Shown one piece after another: positions 42,560 to 53,709 of a stretch of 64,000 nucleotides of DNA; within the stretch, counting starts at the first letter, position 1, and each line of letters opens with the position of its first letter. This stretch comes from Coix lacryma-jobi var. lacryma-jobi. Taxonomy: Eukaryota; Streptophyta; Magnoliopsida; Poales; Poaceae. A program made the translations under genes and the position numbers. Location: assembly GCA_009763385.1 (NCBI GenBank), contig CM019827.1, positions 112,309,204 through 112,373,203 of the forward strand, given 5' to 3'. The notes under the pieces were generated by a model. That model was not told where the DNA came from. It searched no databases and saw only the letters and a program-made list of their open reading frames with translations.

Positions 42560-45500
42560 ATGATGGAGCAGGAGGTGGCGTGCTCGTCTTCGCTTCGGCA
42601 GTGCAGGATTTGCCATGACGAGGAGGACGAGCGGCGCTCCGCCATGGAGTCGCCCTGCGCCTGCTCCGGCTCCCTCAAGGTACGTACTGTATGTGCTGCT
42701 ATGCGGCTCCTTCTGCTCCGTTGTGTCGTCTCATGTGGATTCGCTTCACCTGCAGTATGCGCACAGGGGATGCGTGCAGAGATGGTGCGACGAGAAGGGC
42801 AGCACCGTCTGCGAGATTTGCCTTCAGGTTTGTCGCGCGCGAGTTACGTTGATCGATCACTCAATCCTTTCACATTTCTTCGCCCTGTTCACCGTTCCTC
42901 ACTGTTCTATCTATCCTTGGAAGTTTTCTCCTTTCCTGAGCTTGTGTTGGACGAAAGTTTAATTCGTGGTGGTGAAGTTTAAGCAATCTATATGATCATC
43001 AGTTTGCTTCCGTAAAGACTATCTTCCTGAGCAATTCTCCCTTGTTGATCACACACAGACAGCATGCAACTTCTTTTTTTTGTAGCAAAGTATTGTACCT
43101 TTCTCAGGGTCCAAGTAATCAAAGCTGCGTAGGACATACTCCGTAGGATAGGAGAAGGTCCCTCTGATGGTACCTGTGCAGTTTCGCCTTTTGTTTAACA
43201 GCCGCGTGTTCTTTTTTTACTGACGACAGAACTTTGAGCCGGGCTACACCGTTCCTCCCAAGAAAACCCAACCTGCTGAGGTCGCGGTCACCATCAGGTG
43301 TGCATGCATCTTTCTCTCTCTCTCTCTCTCTCTCTCTCGTTACTAGACAATGGTATTGATACGCGCATTAAGGCTATCGAACAAGGTGAATGTTGTGTTT
43401 AATTGTAGTCAGTTCTAGCGCTGTTTCACAAGTCAGACAGAACCTCGCCAACGAGTGTGTGTCTGCCAATTATGTCCCTTGCTGAACATCCTCCATTTCG
43501 GCCATTATTTGGTTATTTCTTTTGTGGTTTGGCATCCTCATGTCATCAAGTATGAGGGGCTGGCTATCTATCTATCCCGCTATACTAAGTTGCTGACCAA
43601 CCTATCTTTATGTTCCATTGATTGATCAAAATGGAATCTGCCAGCGAGACAGGCACTTTAGACGACCAACCACCCGCTCCTTGATGATAGCTAGCCCTGC
43701 TAATGGGTGAGATTCCAACCCATTTCCACCCCATTCCATATCTGATTAATTATTTTCTAACCCCATGCCACCCCGTTCCAAATCAATTTATACCCAACCC
43801 GTCCCAGCCCATTTTGTCTTGGGTTCCCATAGGTTCTGCTACCGTGGGTTACCATGGGTTCTCATATGTTTAGCTTTTGTTTCTAGGATTCGACTTTAGC
43901 GTGGGACCCGCATATTGATCTGGCAGTGCCAATTGACATGAAGTAGCTGCTTGTTAAATTAAATCATCTGCAACAAATTTCAGTCAATTCAGGTAAAATT
44001 TTATAGTGTGAACGCGAGCTTTTATTTCTAGGGTCCGACTTTAGCGTGGGGCCCACATATTAATCTGACAGTGTCAATTGGCATAAAGTAGCTGCTTCTT
44101 AAATTAAATCGGCTGCAATAAATTTCAGTCAAATTGAGTAAAATTTTATAGTGTGAACGCGAGCTTTTATTTCTATGGTCCGACTTTGGCGTGGGGCCCA
44201 CATATTGATCTGGCAGTGCCAATTAGCATGAAGTAGTTGCTTGTTAAATTAAATCATCTGCGATAAATTTCAGTCAATTCAGGTAAAATTTTATAGTGTG
44301 AACGCGAGCTTTTATTTCTAGGGTCCGACTTTAGCGTGGGGCCCACATATTAATCTGGCAGTGTCAATTGGCATAAAGTAGCTGCTTCTTAAATTAAATC
44401 AGCTGTAACAAATTTCAGTCAAATTAGGTAAAATTTTATAGTGTGAACGCGAGCTTTTATTTCTAGGGTCCGACTTTGGCGTGGGGCCCACATATTGATC
44501 TGGCAGTGCCAATTAGTATGAAGTAGTTGCTTGTTAAATTAAATCATCTGCGATAAATTTCAATCAATTCAGGTAAAATTTTATAGTGTGAACGCGAGCT
44601 TTTATTTCTAGGGTCCGACTTTAGCGTGGGACCCACATATTAATCTGGCAGTGTCAATTGGCATAAAGTAGCTGCTTCTTAAATTAAATCAGCTGCCACA
44701 AATTTCAGTCAAATTAGGTAAAATTTTATAGTGTGAACGCGAGCTTTTATTTCTTGGGTCCGACTTTGGCGTGGGGCCCACATATTGATATGGCAGTGCC
44801 AATTAGCATGAAGTAGCTACTTGTTAAATTAAATCATCTGCGACAAATTTCAGTCAATTCAGGTAAAATTTTATAATGTGAACGCGAGCTTTTATTTCTA
44901 GGGTCCGACTTTGATGTGAGACCCACATATTGATCGGGCAGTGTCAATTGACATGAAGTAGCTCCTTGTTAAATTAAATCATCTGCAATAAATTTCAGGC
45001 TAAATCATCTGCAATAAATTTCAGGCAATTCAGTTAAAATTTTATTGTGTGAACACAAGCTTTATTGAAAAGCGTTGACTTGAGACCCACATATTGATTT
45101 GGGGAAGCGTGACCCATTCCAGCCCATCCCAACCTGATTTGCGAGTAAACCCAACCCATCCCAACCCATTTGACCTCTAAACCCATTATCACCCATCCAA
45201 ATAGTTCCATAGCACAACCCAACCCAAAAACTCCAAACAATACCCAACCCATTAGCAGGCCTAATGATAGCTCATCGCATTCGCAATCGTATACTACCAC
45301 CAGCCAAATTCCAAGATGAGGCTGTCTGTCTGTCTGTCTGTCCATGGCATGTCCAAAGATGAGGCGTCCAGGCCCCTCGTTCTCATCCACTGACTGACAC
45401 AGCATTACAGCAATGCATTGTCACGCAAGCAAGAGAACAAGCATTCTGATCAAACAGTGCTGCTGGTCAGGCACATTCCATTCTGGCAGCTGTCGCGGCA

Positions 45501-46937
45501 TGTTCTTCAGGATTCCTGGGGCAGGGGGCTGTGTGGCTGCCAGGTGGGGTCAGGCCCAGCTGTTTCCGTTAGTTAGCCAAGCCAACCACCGGTTGGGTTG
45601 GGTCCCAATCATTCTTTCGCCGCATGAGATGGCAGATAAGATGATGATGATGATGATGATGCGGATGCCCGTGCACACTGTTGCTGCGCATCTGCTGTAC
45701 CTGTACAGTACTAGACCAAAACCAAAACCGTGTCCTGCACTCCACCCTGCTGTCCTGCACCGTTGCCACACGAGTCAAACCGTCCGCTCATCAGTAGTTG
45801 GAGCACGACCAAACCAATCACGCGTCTGCAATTCTAAATGTAAGGGCAGCTGTAATAGTTGGCTTTTAACTTTTAAGCTAGTTCGTTTTTCATATTTTTA
45901 ATAGAAGAGAGAAAAACTTGCTCTTGAGTAAAAACTAGGTTTATATACATATTTCAAGATCATATGAGTCTAACCATACTATGATGAGCTATTCCTAAAA
46001 GCTTGTACTATTGAAGAGATGGATTTAAAGCTAGTAGATGATTTATATCATTGCATCGGGTTCACAAAAAAGAAAAAATATATTGAAGAATCGGTTGAGC
46101 TTGGCTAGCTGTTCAGCAACCACAGATACAGCCGTTGCCATTGCCAACCACCACGCGCGTCGCTGATCTGTGCTTGCGTTGCGTCGTGTGCAGAGACAGC
46201 GTGGAGGTTCCCAGGCTGCACTACGAGCCCGGGGAGGAGGAGGACGAGCAGGTGGACGCGGCGGCGGTGTTGATCGGAGCCAGCGATCCGGAGTACGCCG
46301 AGTGCGCCCGCGCCGCCGGCAGGAGTGCGTCTTGGTGCCGCTCCGTGGCCGTCACGGTACGTGCTTACCTTATAACTGACAGAAGAAGAAAAAAACCAAA
46401 CACATTTCCAGTTTCAGATTGCATTGTGTCTGAATCTGAACTCAGCCCTGTCCCTGCAGTTCACGATCGTCCTGCTGCTGAGGCACCTGGTCACCGTGGT
46501 GACGGTCGGGGCGGCCAACCAGTTCGCCTTCAGCCTCCTCACAGTGAGTGGTCCCTGCCCCACCTGAACGAATGTTTCTTCGTTGGCTCGACTGTGACAC
46601 AGCATTTTGTTTGGAATGGAAGGTATACTTGCTGCGGGCGAGCGGGATCTTGCTTCCGTTCTACGTTGTCATGAGGCTCATCTCCGTGATCCAGCAGGGA
46701 CAGAGGCAGTACCGCCTGCATCTGCTCCAGGTTAGTAGTCCGTTCATTGCCACTTCTGAATTGGTGAATGTTGGGAGCTGTTCTGCAGTGTGCGATGATG
46801 TGTTTTTTTTTTTTTTTTTTTGCTTTCTTGTCACTGATGACCTGTATCGTCCTTGGGTGCTGCAGGAGCAGAGGAGGCACGCGTTGAGATTGGCCCGGCT
46901 GCACGGTCACGAACAGCATGTCATCCTGGTTCGCTGA
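42560..46937 (+). CDS. RING-CH (MARCH-like) membrane E3 ubiquitin ligase, seven exons
   Basis: join(42560..42679, 42756..42827, 43230..43297, 46194..46356, 46460..46543, 46623..46730, 46866..46937), 229 codons, 228 aa. The RING-CH finger is complete across exons 1-2: C-x2-C (CRIC), C-x-C (CAC), H-x2-C (HRGC), C-x2-C (CEIC), the C4HC3 order. Next comes the NFEPGYTVP segment typical of plant RINGv proteins (DUF3675 group), an acidic linker, then hydrophobic stretches in exons 5-6 (TIVLLLRHLVTVVTV; LLRASGILLPFYVVM) that should be membrane helices, and a basic tail. Such proteins ubiquitinate membrane substrates; the target here is unknown. The exon 6 acceptor (ggaag|gta) is weak but is the only nearby one keeping frame. 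Intron 3 is 2.9 kb and hosts a hAT-type element. A possible TATA (tatttaaag) is at about 42397. The frame is open upstream to 42299, but the start fits ATG 42560. Confidence 0.9.
43312..43339 (+). repeat. (TC)n microsatellite in intron 3
   Basis: An uninterrupted run of about 13 tc units, a few bases behind the exon 3 donor. Other short runs in the same intron are gtct repeats near 45325-45341 and gat repeats near 45639-45661. Confidence 0.9.
43692..45263. mobile_element. hAT-type non-autonomous element in the RING-CH gene intron
   Basis: Inverted ends tagccctgctaatggg and cccattagcaggccta (one mismatch), flanked by a perfect 8-bp duplication atgatagc (43684-43691 and 45264-45271). Eight-base duplications and TAG-type ends fit the hAT superfamily. 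The outer about 150 bp on each side are rich in aacccatt/aacccaacccat motifs and form inverted arms; the middle is a 145-bp tandem array. No coding capacity. It lies wholly within intron 3 and does not touch splice sites. Confidence 0.85.
43868..45075 (+). repeat. 145-bp tandem array with alternating A/B units (290-bp dimers)
   Basis: The phrase gtgtgaacgcgagcttttattt recurs at 44006, 44151, 44296, 44441, 44586, 44731 and (as atgtg) 44876, exactly every 145 bases. Type A units read gtgccaatt..atgaagtagctgcttgttaaattaaatcatctg; type B units read gtgtcaattggcataaagtagctgcttcttaaattaaatcagctg. They alternate A-B-A-B through the array, so the true unit is a 290-bp dimer. The last partial copies near 44990-45075 are decayed, with a small internal duplication (taaatcatctgcaataaatttcagg). 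Confidence 0.92.
45272..46193 (+). other. Rest of RING-CH intron 3
   Basis: No element with clear ends. It contains gtct and gat microsatellites, a GC-rich part (45470-45830) and an AT-rich part before exon 4. Short ORFs here are within the intron and are not supported. Confidence 0.6.
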
Positions 46938-47260
46938 GGCTAGTGTTCATATACATATATATTCCATTCATTATGTACAAGGTTGTAAAATGTAGCATTG
47001 TTTACAAAGCCTCATGCAAGCTTATATGTATACTACTACCTCATTCATCGTGGCATTTCTAAAACCTGAAAATTTCTTGCTAAAAAGATCAACTACCGAA
47101 CGGCGATAGCCTCCATCATATCTCCCCCTTTATTCATGAATGTACTGATGTCGTACTACCACCGCAGAACGTACAAATAGGAGCACGACAGTGATCCGGT
47201 ACAGATACACCCACTTTATTCCCTTTTCACTTCAGACTTCAGAATATGATGGAGCCCATG

Positions 47261-47496
47261 ACCTTGTTTATATACCCACAAACTATCAACTTTTTTTTCA
47301 CTCTCTCTCCATCACATCAATGTTTGGACGCATGCATGAAACATTAAATATTAGTAAAAATAAATAACTAATTATACTTTTAGTATGTACATGTCGAGAC
47401 GAATCTTTTAAGTCTACATAGTCCATATTTAGATAAAATTTGTCAAACAACAACGAAAGTGAAAAAAATCTCACCCTACGCATCTAAACAAGGCCC
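47261..47496. mobile_element. MITE of the aacaacgaaagtg family, copy oriented +
   Basis: Ends accttgtttatataccc and gcatctaaacaaggccc; contains cttttagtatgtacatgtcgagacgaatctttt. About 320 bp behind the RING-CH stop codon. The 3' flank 46938-47260 shows nothing else. Forms an inverted pair with 47941-48191. Confidence 0.85.
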
Positions 47497-47940
47497 ATGT
47501 CTTCGCAAAACTGTTGTCCACACACATTTTCGACGTACATCTACTGTGAACATTGATCTAAAACACGCGTACTACGCTACCAAAAGCCGGCCGGTAAACA
47601 CGTGATCTCATGCATGGACTGCCACTGCCATCCCTCAAGGAATCGGAGTCGTACGAGGAGCAGCGTGACTCGAGTACGGGGAAAAGTGCCATGAATTTCA
47701 GCTGCTCCAGTTCCACTATGACTTGCAGCTTTATCTACCGCTGAAATTGAAAGCCAAATGACGAACAGCCCAACAAACAGATGCAAATGCAATGCAAAGA
47801 GGACCACCACTATCGAGTCCAGTATGGGGCGAGATATGGACCTATAGATCTGAGACCACGTATGCAGGATCCCGGCGGTCATCTGCGATTCATTCTCGAT
47901 TCTTCCGGGCGACACGGCAGGATCAGGAGAGAAAACATCT
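47497..47940 (-). other. Single-copy segment between two inverted MITEs, with a short open frame
   Basis: A minus-strand frame of 112 codons (47577-47915) starts only at GTG and contains a hydrophobic stretch (SIVVVLFALHLHLFVGLFVIWLSI without the last four being required for a helix). It has no ATG, no recognisable domain and no obvious exon borders. I list it as a segment, not as a gene. Confidence 0.3.
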
Positions 47941-48191
47941 GCCTTAGATGCAACCGATGAGATTTTTTTCTCAACTGTAGCACTTTCGTTGTTATTTGAT
48001 AAACTTTGTCCAAATATGAACTACGTATACTCAGAAGATTCGTCTCGACATGTACATGCTAAAAGTACAATTAGTTATTTATTTTACTAACATTTAATGC
48101 CACATGTATGCGTCTAAACATTGATGTGGTGGTGATGTGATGTAGAGAGAGTGAAAAAAAGTTGATAGTTTGAGTGTATCCAAACAAGGCC
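47941..48191. mobile_element. MITE of the aacaacgaaagtg family, copy oriented -
   Basis: Reads gccttagatgcaaccgatgagatttttt..ctgtagcactttcgttgtt..agattcgtctcgacatgtacat.ctaaaagtac and ends tgtatccaaacaaggcc. It is the same family as 47261-47496 in the opposite orientation, 445 bp away. Confidence 0.85.
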
Positions 48192-48496
48192 CTGTTCAAT
48201 GATGCGAACAATTTGATCATCGATTTGGTATGTGAAGAGTCCGACCAACATTCAACACCGCCAATTTTTGCTGGTGACCAGTCGGCAGCGAGTATATAGG
48301 TCCGACCATCCCACGTGGACTTTTTTGTTGCAGTGTAGTATTTCCATTATTTTTTTATAAGTAAATTCACTTGTTCTTCCCGTAAAATATGGTTCTCACT
48401 TATTTTTCTCATATTTGACTACAATATGTTCTATGATGTACTTTTATTGTTTCAATAATACTAGTACTAGTACTCATTAGTTCTGAGTATTTTCAG

Positions 48497-48770
48497 CCTG
48501 GCCCGGGCCCGCGGGGTTTTGGCCCGCCCACGAACCTTACTGGACAGGGCCTGGGGCAGAGATCTTGCTGTCCAGAAAAAAATCTCTCGGCCCGAACCTG
48601 GCCCAAAATGCTTATTTTAGTTGTTTTACACTATAATTACGCGGATGGCCCGCCCGGGTCCGGCCTGAAAATAACAGACCCGACTCATCCAGTGAACAGT
48701 AATGGGCAGATTTTTTTTGGCCCAACATAACCGGGCTTTTTTCGGCCCGGCCCGCGAAATGCTCAGATCT
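48497..48770 (-). repeat. Dispersed gggccgggcc repeat, copy 2
   Basis: Inverse of the family member at 33194-33448: cataaccgggcttttttcggcccggcccgcgaaatg at the right end corresponds to the start of copy 1. It is embedded in AT-rich sequence with repeated ttctatgatgta motifs on both sides (about 48430 and 48835), suggesting it split that sequence. Confidence 0.65.
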
Positions 48771-49452
48771 AGTACTCATGAGATATTTCACGGGCATTCT
48801 GGATGATGTATTTCTCTATAGGACTATAATTTGTTCTATGATGTATTTTTTTTACTACTTTGATAGTACTTATAAGATGTTCTCGTGAGATGATGTTCGA
48901 TAATATGTTTCTTTTTATTGTTCTCGTATTGTAAATGACATATTCCATGGTGTACATCTCGTTACCTGTGTTATATTCATGAGTCATGTGACATTCTATG
49001 ATAGATTTTTGTTATTGTTCGATAGTATTCATGAGTCATCTCGTCACCTGTATTTTTTTGTTATTGTTCTGATCATCAACAATTTGCTAAAAAATCAATA
49101 TTATCTTAGAGACACTTTGAATGCAGATGTATTGATATAAGTTTCATGTCCTAAGCTTATATATAATAAATAAATAAATAATTCAATTGTTGATCACATT
49201 TTCTCATAGACACTGTTTGCTAAGTAGGTAGCCATACTTGTCGGCCCATGAAGGATGGAGCAGGCCTACCAGCACATGCAGGCCGCAGCCCAGGGTGTAG
49301 TGCCCAGCCTCGAAGCCCATGCGAGTATGCGACTGATGCCTCCTCGAACGCGCGACAGCCGATGGAGTCGGTGCCGAACGCCCTGGAAATCGCCCGCTGT
49401 GTGGCGGACTGGCGGTGTCCACGCGCGCCCCCGGTGCGGCTGCCACGACCGC
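48771..49452. other. Gene-free stretch upstream of the OEP16 gene
   Basis: 48780-49080 is AT-rich with loosely repeated ttcatgagtcatgtgac / tattcatgagtcatctcg motifs. 49240-49450 is GC-rich; overlapping short ORFs there lack any family sign and lie where a promoter is expected. Confidence 0.5.
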
Positions 49453-49462
49453 GGACACGTGC
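49453..49462 (+). promoter_or_regulatory. ABRE/G-box upstream of OEP16
   Basis: gacacgtgcc, an ACGT-core element of the abscisic-acid-responsive type, 150 bases before the OEP16 start codon. A TATA-like cattaaag lies near 49500. The seed-type OEP16 isoform of other plants is seed and ABA linked, which fits, but one motif is weak evidence. Confidence 0.45.
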
Positions 49463-49611
49463 CGGGCCTCTCACACGCGTCCCCAGCGGCCGCCTCGCCG
49501 CATTAAAGCCCCGGCGCCCCGGCACTTGACTGTTCCAGTTCTCTCCCATCCACCGACGGCGCGCCGTGAATCGTGATCAACAGAGCAGAGCAGGAAGAGG
49601 CGACGAAGAAG

Positions 49612-50786
49612 ATGAGCAGGCTGGACACGCAGACGCTCAAGGACGAGCTGACGAGCATGGACAGGCGGTGCCTCCTGGACCTCGGCCACCCGCTCCTCAA
49701 CCGCGTCGCCGACAGCTTCATCCGCGCCGCCGGAGTCGGGGCGGCCAGGGCCGTCTCCAGGGAGGCCTACTTCGTCACCGTCGAAGGTACCGTACCGTAC
49801 GTCGTCGTCACGAGTCTTAATAATTAATTAGCTTCCATGCATTCCCGCGTGTTTTGCTCACCGTCCAAACCATCATTACGATCTATCCTATCCTATCCTA
49901 TCTGCAGGGCTTTCAGGAGACTCGTCCGGTCTGGACCCCGACGGCGGCAAGAGGAGCCATTTCTCCAGCATCAGAGGTGATGACGGCCAGAGGTCGCTCG
50001 ACGCAGTGGTATGTCACAAACACAGCTCAAAGCTGCGGTTTGTTTTGCAGATTGATTAATTAATCGTTAAGTGTTTTTTTCTCCGTCCTACAGTATAACT
50101 TGACTGCCACATGCTAAACCTGCAGGTGAAAACGGCTGGCAAGGAGGCCTTCCAGTGGGGTCAGTGTTCAGCACAAGCACAAGCAAACTCACAAAACGGA
50201 GATTGTCATTTTTTTTTTTTTTTTTGAGGAATCTGGAGGGACCTAAGTCCCTACAACAATTTTATTAAGGGAAATGAAAAGTTTACAAAGATAAAGAAAA
50301 GAAGGAAAAAAAGACTAAAAACAGCAAACGAGCTGAACAAGAAACAGAAACGGAGATTGTCATTACAGTCTCTTCTTTAGATCTGACAAATCGGAGGTCC
50401 ATAAGATAAGTATAACCCTGTGTTTTTCACTTGACATGCAGGGCTGGCAGCCGGAGTCTACTCCGGGCTCACGTACGGCCTGAGGGAGGCCAGGGGATGC
50501 CACGACTGGGTCAGTGCCATTTGACCATTCCCTAGCTAATCAGACTGCCGTCTTGGCTTTGTCTCGCGTGTAAATTTCCAACAGATTCGACAGAACGAAG
50601 TAATTCGACAGATTCGTGCCCTTCTATGTCTTTTTGCAGAAGAACAGCGCGATCGCCGGTGCGATCGCTGGGGCGGCGGTGGCACTCACGGGTGATGCTG
50701 GCGGCCACTCCGACAAGCTCGTCCATTTCGCCATCACCGGCGCTGCGCTCTCCAGTGCCGCGAGCTTGCTCTCGGGCATATTCTGA
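49612..50786 (+). CDS. OEP16-2: Outer envelope pore protein 16, OEP16-2/seed-like (Tim17 family), five exons
   Basis: join(49612..49786, 49908..50008, 50126..50159, 50442..50509, 50640..50786), 175 codons, 174 aa. N-terminus MSRLDTQTLKDEL, then helix 1 (LLNRVADSFIRAAGVGAARAVSREAYF region), a hydrophilic insert encoded by exon 2 (SSGLDPDGGKRSHFSS), the Tim17-type helices AFQWGLAAGVYSGLTYG with LREARGCHDWKN, AIAGAIAGAAVAL, and a last Gly/Ala/Ser-rich helix. The extra segment between the first two helices separates the seed isoform (OEP16-2, OEP16-S) from OEP16-1. Family members form an amino-acid-selective channel in the plastid outer envelope. All junctions are GT/AG and keep frame. Intron 3 holds a short retroposed sequence. 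The isoform assignment is a good inference, the family is firm. Confidence 0.9.
50211..50347 (-). mobile_element. Short non-LTR retroposon in OEP16 intron 3
   Basis: A run of T on the plus strand (a poly-A tail on the minus strand) begins at 50211. It is followed by gaggaatctggagggacctaagtccctacaacaattttattaa, then A/G-rich sequence to 50347. Flanked by a perfect 17-bp duplication aaacggagattgtcatt (50194-50210 and 50348-50364), typical of target-primed reverse transcription. About 137 bp: a SINE or the 3' end of a LINE. Confidence 0.85.
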
Positions 50787-51640
50787 TTCACCCAGGGCAC
50801 CGGACACGGCCGGGGTTCGCTGCCTGGTTGGGCTCTTCGTCCGTCCGGGGGTTTTAAGCATAAAAAGTTGATTTTCAGGCCGACCATGAAATGTATTCCT
50901 AGGTCCCTTCTGTCAACTTCCTCCCGGTCTGGCACTAAGCAACTACTCCGAGTATGCACTAACAATGTAGTAATCGTTGTTGCTTCGTGTACGAGACATT
51001 GCAAATTATCTTTTTCTGAGTACCCTGTGGTTGGACGTGCGGGTCGTGCGTGTGGAAATCTTTTAGCACAAAATGTTCAATTCTTCTTCCTTTATACATA
51101 CGAGATACTCCTGCCGTAAGAGTGACCTCTGGCCAGAGTATGCACTATCTTGTTCAATAGTGGTATCCTGTTCAAGTCTTCTGGCCAGAGGTATCTCGTT
51201 CAAGTCTTCTTCCTGTATACATACGCAGTGGTATCTTGTTCAAGTCTTCTTCCGGCCAGAGTATATGGATACAGAATGCGAATGGTAACATATGAAATCG
51301 ACAACAGATGTTTTTAAACAGATGGTAGCATGTGAAATCGCCAACAGATCTAAAAGCAGTGCATCTGCAAAAGCAAAAACGGTGCATCTCTGCACATCTG
51401 GACTGATGTCATTGTTCGTTAAGCAGCTTAAAGATTTTTTTTTTTTATGTATATCCGCAATCCGCATCATTGCAGTGCTACCATTAGTATGTGTATGCTT
51501 CTTCACGACAGTATGCATACTCTTCACGATAGTAATGTAGGCTGAGTTTGCCCCTGAAAATAGAAAACACTAAAACCCGAGCTAACAATCCTTCATGTAC
51601 CGCAAACAAAGAAGCCGTGCAAGTTATCAAAAATAAAAAA
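50787..51640. other. OEP16 3' flank, gene-free
   Basis: 3' UTR followed by loosely repeated segments at about 51090-51280 (cttcctgtatacatacg, tggtatcttgttcaagtcttct, ggccagagta), each two or three times. No gene recognised. Confidence 0.5.
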
Positions 51641-51645
51641 CAAAA

Positions 51646-53697
51646 TGAAGGACCGAAAGAGTCAAAACTAGGCGACCAGAGGGGGGGTGAATGGGAGCCT
51701 CAAAAATTTCTTCACAAAAATGAGGCCTCTGTCCCAATAAAACAACCCCCCAAAATTCCAAACAAAACCGTGATGCCTACGACCCTTGGAAGAGGGTGGA
51801 TGATCCCAGAGATCACAGCGAGGCACCACAGACTGAAAATTGCAAGCGAACCAAGCGAAAGACTGAGCCACGCGGCCTCGGGGCGAAACTCCGATTCGCC
51901 CGAGGCTTTGGAAAGGCCTCGGGCTAAAATAGCGATTCGCCCGAGGCTGAGGTCCAAGAGAGAGGGAGACCTCGGATCAAAAACTCCGACTCGCCCGAGG
52001 CTGGAGGAGGCCTCGGAGGAAAACTCCGTCTCGCTCGAGGCTGAGGCTCGAGAGAGAGGCCTTGGACCAAAAAGCGATTCGCCCGAGGCTCGAGGCTCGA
52101 GAGAGGCCTCAACGTGAAACTTCGACTCGCCCGAGACTGAGTGGACCTCGGAAAAACCTCCGATTCGTCCGAGGCTCAAAAGGCCTCGGGAAAAGTTCCG
52201 CCTCGCCCGAGAGTGGTCTTAGTTCATTCGAGAGGCTCCGTACGAAGGAGGCCTCGGCACGTTCCGACACCCGGGCCTACTGCGTACTGGCCACACAGAA
52301 GCTCGGATCTGGGCGATTTCTCTCGAGAAGGAAGTCTCTCCAAAACTTGTTCAAAACACAATCCCAAGTTCCCAAACTTGAGGAAGAAGATCACAGGGTA
52401 GTTAGAAGACTATCCCCAAGAGATCATCTTCTCAGAATAACCAAGAACACAGAGAAATCAAAAGGGAAAGTGGATGAACAAAAAAGTGCCATAAAAACGA
52501 AATTGTCCCGATCTACTCGATCATGAGGAGTTAGATGAATTCCTTTGGTCAGAATGACCTCCTCAATGATACGAACAAACTGATTCAAACAAATTTCGCA
52601 AAGACACAGCAAAGAGAGAGATCGAGCAACGAGGAAAAACGAGCAGAGCCAAAAAGCGATGAACACAGTGCACAACACAGCCAATCGGAGGACTCGGTCC
52701 AAGAACACAGTGCACAGCACGAGTCTGCTCGGAAGGATGAGGATACGGCCTCACTTCCTCGAACCAACAGGACACAGAACAAGTTCTTCTGTGGATCTCA
52801 ACTAGCTACAAGCAGGGAATGGGAGAGCAGAAAACCCTAGGAACAAAAGCAACTAACTGAGATAGGAAGAGAGGAGAGTGTCTCCCTCTATTTATACTAC
52901 AACTAGCCTAAGTCTATTTCCTACTCTACCCCTCTCTACTCTAAGTACAGAGCAAGCCAGCCAAACCCTAAGGCTAAACTGGACTAACTCAGGTGGTAGG
53001 TGTATCCGACGGCCACGTCCGCACAACTCGTCCGCGTTGCCTCCGCGCAACCTCCCGATTGCCGCCACGTGCCGCCTTTGCTCTGTACCCCCGGTTTTGA
53101 GGCCCAAACCGGGAAACCAGCCACTGCCCGAGTTTTGAGGCCAAACTCGGAAACCATCCAGCCCAGGTTTTGAGGCTCAACCTGGAAACCGTCCAGCCCA
53201 GGTTTTGAGGCTCAACCTGGAAACCGTGCACCCGAGTTTTGAGGCCCAAACTCGGAAACCGTCCACCCGTTGGTTTTTCCCTGGCTCAACCAACAAACCG
53301 GAGCTGTAGAGAGGATGCACCTCCCGTGCACCCCATCCACCGACACGTGTCCACAGGTTCTCGACCCGAGCAACACATGACCGCACTTCTTTGCTTGTCG
53401 TCGTCACAGGCTGCCAGCCTCCACAGCTGATCCTCAGGTACTCCGGTCCCTCAATCCAAGCCTCACGTCTGCCCTTCACCGCTCGGTACATCGGCACGAC
53501 ACGTCCGCCGCACGGCACGCCCATCCTTTACCGCACCCGGTCCGTCAGCACAACACGTCTCAACTTGACCTTCACCTACCCTCGATCACTGTCTCCGTGC
53601 TCGACACCTGCACAACACAAGCCAAAGAACATGCGCATCATACCTGTTGACAATCACTCATCACTCAGAGCCTTCGGCATACACCCATGTATCCGCA
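51646..53697 (-). repeat. 3' LTR of the right-hand Copia element (2.05 kb)
   Basis: In minus orientation it starts TGCGGATACATGGG at 53697, directly after a polypurine tract, and ends at 51646 (plus strand tgaagg..agagggggggtgaatggg), the same terminal pattern as the other Copia LTRs here. TATA box TATAAATAG (minus) at 52888-52896. Upstream of it (53085-53275) lie repeats of aaccgtcca..ccaggttttgaggc..; downstream (about 51880-52260) many modules around ctcgcccgaggct. The flank 51641-51645 is caaaa; the second target copy is outside the window. Short ORFs inside are low-complexity repeat translations. Confidence 0.8.
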
Positions 53698-53709
53698 ATC
53701 TCCCCCTTG
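53698..53709 (-). other. Polypurine tract of the right-hand Copia element
   Basis: Minus strand reads TCAAGGGGGAGAT, directly before the LTR start at 53697, as expected for plus-strand priming. Confidence 0.8.

Noticed and set aside
49248..49549. Overlapping GC-rich ORFs upstream of OEP16
   Set aside because: No family motif, many non-ATG starts, and they lie in the expected promoter of OEP16.
51668..52526. Long repetitive ORFs (Arg/Ser/Glu-rich) in the right-hand Copia LTR
   Set aside because: They translate the ctcgcccgaggct repeat modules; they lie within the LTR, have no conserved domain and appear in several frames at once.
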